From assembly GCF_000026365.1 (NCBI RefSeq), contig NC_012993.1:186001-250000 (forward strand): DNA of 64,000 nt, given 5' to 3'. This DNA is from Zygosaccharomyces rouxii. Taxonomy: Eukaryota; Ascomycota; Saccharomycetes; Saccharomycetales; Saccharomycetaceae. Positions 57,213 to 64,000 of this stretch are shown here, piece after piece. The notes below the pieces were generated by a model, which was given only the letters and a program-made list of their open reading frames with translations, did no database searches and was not told the DNA's origin. A program made the position numbers and the translations under genes. Each line of letters starts with the position of its first letter. Position 1 is the stretch's first letter.

Positions 57213-58205
57213 GAAAGACCCGATGAGCTCTCTAAAGCGATGAGCTTAGATTCGCTTTATTGATTTGTTGTAGTAGCGAAAAAAATTTCAACGCATCGTT
57301 CTAAATGATAAGAGGTTGGCGGGTATAAATGATATAAACCATAGCATAAATATATGAGTGAGATAAATAGCCTCTTAAGTATTTTTTACCCATCTCAACT
57401 CTCCATCTTGGAATTTTTATACTGCTTTTTTTTCTGATTTTTATTGAGTTTTATAGCCTAATGTCATAAGAATAGAACAGTATCCCGTAGTTGATTTTTG
57501 CTGGTTAGTTCTCTAAGTTTGAACCTTTTTGGCTCTTTTTGAATAGTTCAAAGCCTAAAGAATTGATGCTTTTAATGAGAGTTAGTGCCTCAAAGATTGA
57601 AAAAAAAGTCTTGAAGGAATTACAAGATTTGCATATGTGTAGAAGTTTTTGATAAACCAAAAGTGTAGATACATCACCTAATCATTAAATGACAAGTGAA
57701 ATTTGAAAAGTGAGTAACAAAATCCGCGAATAACTATATCAAAAAGAAAGACAGCTTAATATTACTACTTACATATCTTTTTGCGAATCCTTTAATTCCC
57801 ATTAAGAATATATTTATTTTCTTTTCTGCGCCAGTGTGACGCCGTGACAGACTGTCACTCCATCACGCGACCAAAGGATGGAAATTACCAACATACAAAA
57901 TCCTTGAGAAGTACCATTTACCAAGTGTAAAAATTACCCAACTATCAAAGCTCTTTGAATATTATATTTTAACACTTGATCAACAATGCAAAATGATTAA
58001 CTGCAAGGCCCTTAACAACGCAATATAGATATAATACAATGGACCTTGCTTGCTCATCTCTTCAAAAATACTCACATGCACCGTACTACGATTGGATTTA
58101 TTTTCAATGAAATAATAATAATTATAAGAATAACAAAGATAATAATACGAAACAATACTTGAGTAGAATTCAAATATTGGTAACAATGTCTCTTTCTATT
58201 AGTTT
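57213..58205. other. Intergenic between TRM2 and RHO4
   Basis: 993 bp. PAC cores at 57221-57230 (CGATGAGCTC) and 57237-57246 (GCGATGAGCT) and an RRPE-like GCGAAAAAAATTTCAAC at about 57276-57292 belong to the TRM2 promoter. A perfect 15-bp inverted repeat, GTGACAG-A-CTGTCAC, is at 57844-57858. The rest is AT-rich, and I see no gene; one 68-codon frame near 58.0-58.2 kb lies in the RHO4 3' flank and looks spurious. Confidence 0.5.
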
Positions 58206-59039
58206 TCAAAGGATAATGCATTTATGTTTCCGAATGGCTTTCTTGCCTCCCGCGGTACTTTTCCTCTTAAATGGATTTTTTGTTCCAGAAGAATTGTCTT
58301 TCGGCTCATACAAAGTATCATGTAGTGCTGTATCCATTGCTGTGGTGAAAACTAGTTCTACGTTATTTCTAGTCTTGGCTGAACATTGAATATGTGAAAA
58401 CGCTCCCAATTTTAATGCCAATGATTCAGCTTCTCTTGGATCAACCAAATTGCTGGTGTCATCATTTGCATAAAGATCAGATTTTAGTCCAACCAACATA
58501 ATGGGCACATCGGGGCAAAAATGTGTTACCTCTGGGAACCATAAATCGTCCACATTTTGTAAAGATGTCGGGTTGTTCGCAGCATAACAAACTAACAGAA
58601 TATCAACTTCGGAATAGGACAAAGGCCGCAGTCTACTGTACTCTTCCTGTCCAGCAGTATCCCAAAGAGCCAATTCTATAATTTTATTTTGTGGGCCCTG
58701 AATCCTCGTCACGTAATTCTCAAAAACAGTAGGAACATAATCAGTTGGAAATCTCCTTTGCACATACGAAATCAATAAACACGTTTTACCAACTGCACCA
58801 TCGCCGACAACAACTATCTTGAGATGGCAATCTGGCATCTTATTTGTCCTTTTCACCTGTTCATAGCTAGTAATCGATGAAAGAGTCCTTGAAAAAGGTG
58901 CAGGAGTAGCATTGCCCTCTAGAGCCGTAGATGATCCACCAACAGGAATACTATCTTGAGAAATAGCACTATAACAATCCGCACCGTGTTGAGGAAGAGG
59001 TGGTTTAAAAAGATCGTTATTCGCCATATCGAAACTCAT
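58206..59039 (-). CDS. RHO4: Rho-family GTPase Rho4
   Basis: The protein has 277 residues from ATG 59039. Rho4 controls polarity and activates formin Bni1 together with Rho3. A disordered N-terminal extension of about 70 residues, a feature of Rho4, precedes the G domain: P-loop GDGAVGKT (79-86), switch I with VPTVFENY, DTAGQEEYSRLRPLSY (switch II), LVGLKSDLY (NKxD variant, here LKSD) and CSAKT. A basic tail with KKAIRKHK ends in the prenylation box CIIL. It is the YKR055W orthologue and shares an upstream region with DYN1. Confidence 0.97.
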   Translation of the reverse strand: MSFDMANNDLFKPPLPQHGADCYSAISQDSIPVGGSSTALEGNATPAPFSRTLSSITSYEQVKRTNKMPDCHLKIVVVGDGAVGKTCLLISYVQRRFPTDYVPTVFENYVTRIQGPQNKIIELALWDTAGQEEYSRLRPLSYSEVDILLVCYAANNPTSLQNVDDLWFPEVTHFCPDVPIMLVGLKSDLYANDDTSNLVDPREAESLALKLGAFSHIQCSAKTRNNVELVFTTAMDTALHDTLYEPKDNSSGTKNPFKRKSTAGGKKAIRKHKCIIL

Positions 59040-59352
59040 CTTGCGTAAAGTAGGTCAAGATTATTGATCCTGATAAGAGTTCATCAATCACAACAGCTGG
59101 TTAAGTTTGACTATAAATCAGTTAGGATCAACAGGCTCTATGATTCCCCTTGAATATGTTATTGCTTAAAAAGATCCTTTTACCTCATTGTGCACGGACA
59201 TATGTGTAAAGCTTTGTTTACATGTCCTTCAAGAAAGATCGTTGATAATCATCAAGATCAAATAATAATGGATCAACACGTACATACCAGGAACTCTTAG
59301 TAAAAAAAGAGAGGAAAAGGAGCTGCTGGGAGGCAAGATAGGCAATTGATCC
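59040..59352. promoter_or_regulatory. Divergent RHO4-DYN1 promoter region
   Basis: 313 bp between the divergent start codons of RHO4 and DYN1. It includes TATA-like segments and several GATC-containing stretches (TTGATCCTGATA, AAAAAGATCC), but no site I can name with confidence. Confidence 0.35.
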
Positions 59353-62300
59353 ATGGCTATTGATTACTTAAATGTGGTTAATGAGCTCGTACTATATACT
59401 AGTGGCGTTCTTCAATCGATATTTGGATTTTCTGAAGCGCGATGCGGTGAAATTAAGGTACACCTTTTGGACAAATTCTCTAATGAGCTCGAACTGTTCC
59501 TAGTGGGTGGTGAAATGAAGAGTTACAATACGTTATTTGTTACTGTTCTGGAGAACCAGGATGTCACCCTCCAAGTGGACATTGCAAATTTGAATCAAGA
59601 ATGTGCCAAATTTGTCATATTGAAGAATAAAGAAGTTATCGATTATGGTAATAAACCGTTGCAGGATCAGTTAAGTGTTTTGACACTACCTAGCCATATA
59701 GATACAGACTCCTTAGTTTCTATCATGAATAATGGGGTTTATCCTACCTTTAGTGCTCTCATAGATTCTAATGCACTTGCCTGCACGGCTGAATCGGTGC
59801 GAATCACAAGGGCTAAATTTAAAGATCTCACAACTTCATTCACAACTTTGAAAAATTCTATACCTATACCTGAACTTATTATCCATCCCGAAATTAAACA
59901 GATTGTGGAAAACGATACAGATATAGATTCATTACTTCTGGAGGATTTAAATTTTCTAAACGTTTTACAAAGTATGGCAAACCAATGGCATAGGATTACA
60001 AGAAATCTAGTATCCTTGCAAAGGAATCCTGATGAAGGAGCAGCTATAGATGAAATTAAATTTTGGTCCAATTTCGAAAGTTGTTTATCAGGTACATTGG
60101 CACAGTTACTCGATAAACCAGTACAGAAATCCCTGGAGGTTTTAGCTATTACCAAGAGATCCAGAGGCTCATCTGCATTTATAGCTGATACTGGTATCGA
60201 GGAAAAGCTCCGAGAGGTAAAAGGTAATAATCAATACGTATCAAGCATACCTTTACCAGAATTACATTCAACAACAAAACTTTTTGAATTGCAAGAGTCC
60301 ATCAAAAAAATAGCACTATCTTTCAAAAAATTTAGATCATCAGATTATCCCATAGATAGATTTATCATTTTTTTACAAAAAGTCTCCAAAGATGTGGGGA
60401 ATAAAATTTTGGAACTAATACCGAATGTTTTTGAAATACCCTATGAAAAGTTCCAACAATTAACTAATGAAATAAATGATGTGATTGACACTTGGGATCA
60501 TGTATTGAGTGACAATAATATGCAGATTAGAGAGGTGATACGAAGGAAAAAAATAGAGAACGTTTCATTCATGAGTCTGGATTCATCCATGAACCAACTG
60601 AGAGATATTCTTTCAAAAATCATATGCTTTCGTCTGCAACATAACAAATTCAAAAATACTTTAGAGAATATTGGCTATGAGGAAAGTGCATACGATGAAG
60701 AATTCGTCTATGAGCCACTCAAAGTTTTTCAAATAAATTCGGAATTCCATGATGAATGGAGGAAGGTAAAATCGGCATATAATCAAAGGCTGTCATCCTT
60801 GGAGAATCGGCTTATTGAAATTTGCGAAGAGAAGCTCAACCATTCACAAAATCTGAAGGAAAAACTTACTGTTTTCCTAAACTTTAAGCCATTGATGGAA
60901 TACTACCCCAAACTCCGAAGCATGATGGTTAACCATCAGCAGATTCTAATAAATCTGATCAATGAAGAGGTAGCATTGATAGACGAAAAATTGAATTGGC
61001 GTGCAAATTTTGAACAAGTCCTACAGTTGAGAGATTTACCCCCTGTTGCCTCCGTCGCAACACTGAGTAGAATAACGGAAAACCATCTGCAAGCTTTAAG
61101 TCAACAAATAGAAATCCTAATAGGACCTTCTTGGAAAGATACACCTGAAGGTGATTCATTTTTGAATAAGTTCGATACTATTCTATCAAAATTCAATGCT
61201 GATAATGTCTCATCAGAATATCTGAATAATATCCTTAGAAACAAAACTGCCGCTCTTGACGTTCCCATTTTAAAAGTTCTTTATAATGGGGAAAAATATG
61301 AGCTTTTTGTGAACTTTGACTTTTCTCTGGGAACAATCTTTAAAGAGATTAGAAATTTGATATACATGGGCTACGATATTCCGAATGATATTTCCAAAAT
61401 TGCAAGAAAATACAGAGCTTTTTATCCCTCTGCTGTCCTATTGTTAGAACAAATCCAAACGTTTATGTCTGTGATGAGAGAATTACCCAAGCGTCCCCAT
61501 ACGGGTATTATACTAAAGTCACAGATAGATAGCATATGGACTTTGCTACTGGAGGCTATGAATACTTCGTGGATCTCGATGCCAAAAGATATTACTGAAG
61601 GCCTAAAAAATGACACTTTTTCGAGTATCATAGAAAAACGTCTAGCAAAAGTACTCGAGGATTTTGCAAAGTTACAAAGGATAGAAGAACGTTTAGTATA
61701 TTTGTTTGAAAGATTGAAGAAAAGCCAATTCGAAGCTTCAACTATAAATGGCCTAATAACAGATTTTCAAGTGCTAATAAATGAGATGCCATTGTTAGGC
61801 TTTGATCAAGATTATGTGTTCACCACTTCATTAAACAGGTCCTTGAAACTGATGCTTTTAGAAAAGATGAAGTCTTTTTTCAGGAATTTGATATTTAAAA
61901 ATCGTACAGTCCTAGTCAGGTTTGAAGAAAATTCCGTCATCTTTACACCCGATTCGGAAGAACTCAAATTCTTATGGCTAAAAGAAATTGACGAGCTGGT
62001 GATTTCCTTTATAGATCTACCTCAACTTACGACTTCTAACGCTCCAAGAAGAAACGGTATCCTAAAAAAGGCTTTGCGCAAACAGTTTGCAGCCGCCTAT
62101 CAGCAAATAAATCACCTGCACCAACAATTTCTAAATTATACTACTTCTTGGAAAGAAAGCCAAAGATTGTGGAAATTAGAAGAAAGTGCGGTAGAAAGAT
62201 TCGTTGGTTCCGATTTAAACCAATGCCTACAATCGTTGGCTGACCTGCTTCATCAGCGCCCATCATTAAGTACTTTTCGACCACAGAATTGTTTTAATGG

Positions 62301-64000
62301 CCTTCTTGACTTCAAGTATGATGAGGCATTCTCAAAAGTTCTGACGAAATACAATTTTTGGGTCAGTTACTTGTGCAACCAGCTATTATCTTTGTATTTG
62401 AAAGAATCCACGAAGTTTGCTGAAGAGTTAAGGTCTCAGCGGGAACATCTTGAACAAAATGCCCTTGATGTCTCATCATTAAGAAACATGTCTCAACTGG
62501 TAAGGGAGATAGATGCCGTGAAGGAACGACTTCGTGATAGAGAAGAACTTTTGAACAGCCTTAAGAAGAGTCATAATTTGTTCTACGTACTTCACGCAGA
62601 ACTACCACCCGAATTTCTATTTATTGAACAATTAGAGGCTGACCTTAGAGCATTATGTGAATGTTCTACCAAAAAAGAGGCAATTTTGAGTAAGAATAGA
62701 GACATTATCGTTAGGAAGCTCGAATTCGAAGCTCAGCGGGTAGAAAACTTACAGGCTGCTGTCTTGAATTCCTGGTCAAAAGAGAAGCCGGTAGCAGTAG
62801 AGTGGACTCCAATAGATGCTCTTTCAAGTATAATGGTTTTTGAAGACTCATACAATGCATTGAAGTCTGATGTTCAGCTTATTTCTGATTCTGCAAAAAT
62901 CATGCTAGTACCAATCATAATAAAGGATCGTTTAGAAACTTTTTACGAAGAACTTGTGGCACTAAAGAAAGTCTGGATGGACTTAGAAGTTTTTTGGAAT
63001 GATACACACAAGTTGCTTCGAATGCCATGGGAGGAAATCGAAGTTCATACACACATTGAGAATTTTAAACTCATCCAAAGTTCTATGAAAAACGTACCGT
63101 TTAAAACAAAACAATATACCGTTTTTGATAATTTACTCTCAACTATAGACGAAGTTTTAGGAACAGAAGAGATACTAAGAATATTAAAAGATCCGTCTTT
63201 GAAAATAAGACATTGGATGTATCTCTTTAAGAAAGCTGGGAGAGGAAATCTTGAAAATTCCTCAACATTTTCTTTCGAATCTGTATTATCCATTGGTTTG
63301 AAATCGCATGAGACACTTATCAAGGAATTATTTCAAAGAGCACAGAAGGAATATGTTCTGGAGAAATCTCTGGCGAGGATGAGATCATTTTGGACAAGCG
63401 CTCAATATAGGACTTTTAATCATTCAAGCGGGTTGAAGCTTGTTGGGGAATGGAATTCCCTCATACAAGCTTGTACAGAAGACTTGGAGGAACTACAATC
63501 TATGAAGAATTCAATTCACTATAAATACTTTGAGACTGAATGTCTCGACCTGGAAGAAAAACTAACTGTTCTTTCAAATTTACTAACAGAATGGATGGAA
63601 GTACAATTTTTTTGGATTGATTTATTCGGCGTCATAGGAAAGAACAAAGAAATGCAGAATCTTCTCTCACTTGAGAGCTCAAAATTTCAAGGACTAACCG
63701 CTGACTTCAAGTCACTTCTTACAAGGATCTTTTCCCTCAACAACGCCATTGATGCAGTTCATGTTCCAGAGGCTATGATCATACTTAAAAGAATCCTAGA
63801 ATCACTCAAAATGATTAAAAGTTCATTGAATGACTTTTTGGAACAGCAGAGAAAACTTTTCCCCAAGTTTTATTTCTTGGGAAATGACGATCTTCTTAAA
63901 TTCATTGGCGCAGGAGAAGATTTGGGAAAATTGGTTGGATTTATGCCCAAAATGTACGGTACTATCGCTGGTTTCGATTTTAAAGGTACCATTATCGAAG
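59353..64000 (+). CDS. DYN1: Cytoplasmic dynein heavy chain, N-terminal 1549 residues (partial at window edge)
   Basis: ATG 59353 opens a frame that stays open to the end of the window (4648 bases), so only the tail and the start of the linker are present; the full protein is about 4090 residues in S. cerevisiae. Dynein pulls astral microtubules to position the spindle in the bud neck. The N-terminus (MAIDYLNVVNELVLYTSGVL) and the long helical tail are typical; the DHC_N1 tail mediates dimerisation and binding of intermediate chains. The last residues, including FPKFYFLGNDDLLKFIGAG and PKMYGTIAGFDFKG, are the conserved linker entry in all dyneins. It is the YKR054C orthologue beside RHO4, as in S. 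cerevisiae. Confidence 0.96.
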   Translation, partial: MAIDYLNVVNELVLYTSGVLQSIFGFSEARCGEIKVHLLDKFSNELELFLVGGEMKSYNTLFVTVLENQDVTLQVDIANLNQECAKFVILKNKEVIDYGNKPLQDQLSVLTLPSHIDTDSLVSIMNNGVYPTFSALIDSNALACTAESVRITRAKFKDLTTSFTTLKNSIPIPELIIHPEIKQIVENDTDIDSLLLEDLNFLNVLQSMANQWHRITRNLVSLQRNPDEGAAIDEIKFWSNFESCLSGTLAQLLDKPVQKSLEVLAITKRSRGSSAFIADTGIEEKLREVKGNNQYVSSIPLPELHSTTKLFELQESIKKIALSFKKFRSSDYPIDRFIIFLQKVSKDVGNKILELIPNVFEIPYEKFQQLTNEINDVIDTWDHVLSDNNMQIREVIRRKKIENVSFMSLDSSMNQLRDILSKIICFRLQHNKFKNTLENIGYEESAYDEEFVYEPLKVFQINSEFHDEWRKVKSAYNQRLSSLENRLIEICEEKLNHSQNLKEKLTVFLNFKPLMEYYPKLRSMMVNHQQILINLINEEVALIDEKLNWRANFEQVLQLRDLPPVASVATLSRITENHLQALSQQIEILIGPSWKDTPEGDSFLNKFDTILSKFNADNVSSEYLNNILRNKTAALDVPILKVLYNGEKYELFVNFDFSLGTIFKEIRNLIYMGYDIPNDISKIARKYRAFYPSAVLLLEQIQTFMSVMRELPKRPHTGIILKSQIDSIWTLLLEAMNTSWISMPKDITEGLKNDTFSSIIEKRLAKVLEDFAKLQRIEERLVYLFERLKKSQFEASTINGLITDFQVLINEMPLLGFDQDYVFTTSLNRSLKLMLLEKMKSFFRNLIFKNRTVLVRFEENSVIFTPDSEELKFLWLKEIDELVISFIDLPQLTTSNAPRRNGILKKALRKQFAAAYQQINHLHQQFLNYTTSWKESQRLWKLEESAVERFVGSDLNQCLQSLADLLHQRPSLSTFRPQNCFNGLLDFKYDEAFSKVLTKYNFWVSYLCNQLLSLYLKESTKFAEELRSQREHLEQNALDVSSLRNMSQLVREIDAVKERLRDREELLNSLKKSHNLFYVLHAELPPEFLFIEQLEADLRALCECSTKKEAILSKNRDIIVRKLEFEAQRVENLQAAVLNSWSKEKPVAVEWTPIDALSSIMVFEDSYNALKSDVQLISDSAKIMLVPIIIKDRLETFYEELVALKKVWMDLEVFWNDTHKLLRMPWEEIEVHTHIENFKLIQSSMKNVPFKTKQYTVFDNLLSTIDEVLGTEEILRILKDPSLKIRHWMYLFKKAGRGNLENSSTFSFESVLSIGLKSHETLIKELFQRAQKEYVLEKSLARMRSFWTSAQYRTFNHSSGLKLVGEWNSLIQACTEDLEELQSMKNSIHYKYFETECLDLEEKLTVLSNLLTEWMEVQFFWIDLFGVIGKNKEMQNLLSLESSKFQGLTADFKSLLTRIFSLNNAIDAVHVPEAMIILKRILESLKMIKSSLNDFLEQQRKLFPKFYFLGNDDLLKFIGAGEDLGKLVGFMPKMYGTIAGFDFKGTIIE

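Overview
This window is nuclear DNA of a budding yeast (Saccharomycetaceae). Genes are dense and AT-leaning, on both strands. Three genes carry short spliceosomal introns with exact TACTAAC branch points, there is one tRNA-Thr, and almost every protein is recognisable as a Saccharomyces cerevisiae orthologue. Gene order points to a lineage that did not pass through the whole-genome duplication. From 1 to about 43.7 kb, genes that in S. cerevisiae are divided between chromosome XIV (YNL051W-YNL036W) and chromosome IX (YIL109C-YIL096C) are interleaved on one chromosome. From about 44.6 kb to the end the same holds for chromosome X (YJL143W-YJL136C) and chromosome XI (YKR061W-YKR054C). SEC24/SFB2, SLM1/SLM2, YUR1/KTR2, TIF1/TIF2, GLG1/GLG2 and RPS21A/B each correspond to one locus here. 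A Zygosaccharomyces/Torulaspora-type yeast is my best guess; the species is not proven from the sequence.

Layout. 0-13.5 kb: COG5 (3' part), YNL050C orthologue (spliced), SEC24, YIL108W metalloprotease, PFK26, MOB1, ALG11. 13.6-27.1 kb: SLM1/2, a small membrane ORF at the YNL046W position, LAP2, YIP3 (spliced), BOP3, SHQ1, DPH1, COG6. 27.3-43.7 kb: tRNA-Thr, XBP1 (interrupted by an in-frame TAG), NCE103, SGA1, FMC1, a YPL088W-like aldo-keto reductase, IDH1, FYV10, BMT5, GPI15, BDP1. About 43.7-44.65 kb: a junction between the two ancestral blocks, holding one orphan 80-codon ORF. 44.65-64 kb: TIM17, YAK1, RPB4, YUR1/KTR2, UTP30, TIF1 (eIF4A), GLG1/2, RPS21 (spliced), TRM2, RHO4 and the 5' third of DYN1, which runs off the end.

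These are mostly housekeeping genes for secretion, glycosylation, ribosome and RNA biogenesis, energy metabolism and signalling, not an operon-like system. One shared regulatory thread is visible: PAC (GATGAG) and RRPE (TGAAAATTTT-like) elements sit in front of SHQ1/DPH1, BMT5, UTP30, TIF1 and TRM2, and PAC alone in front of BDP1 and the uncharacterised YNL050C orthologue. The most notable findings are the nonsense codon in an otherwise intact XBP1, loss of the phosphatase histidine in PFK26, tandem ATGAG arrays in ribosome-biogenesis promoters, a repeated paired E-box module, and a dense set of stress and bZIP sites before carbonic anhydrase NCE103. I found no CRISPR array, transposon, viral element or secondary-metabolite cluster, and no clear previously undescribed multi-gene system.
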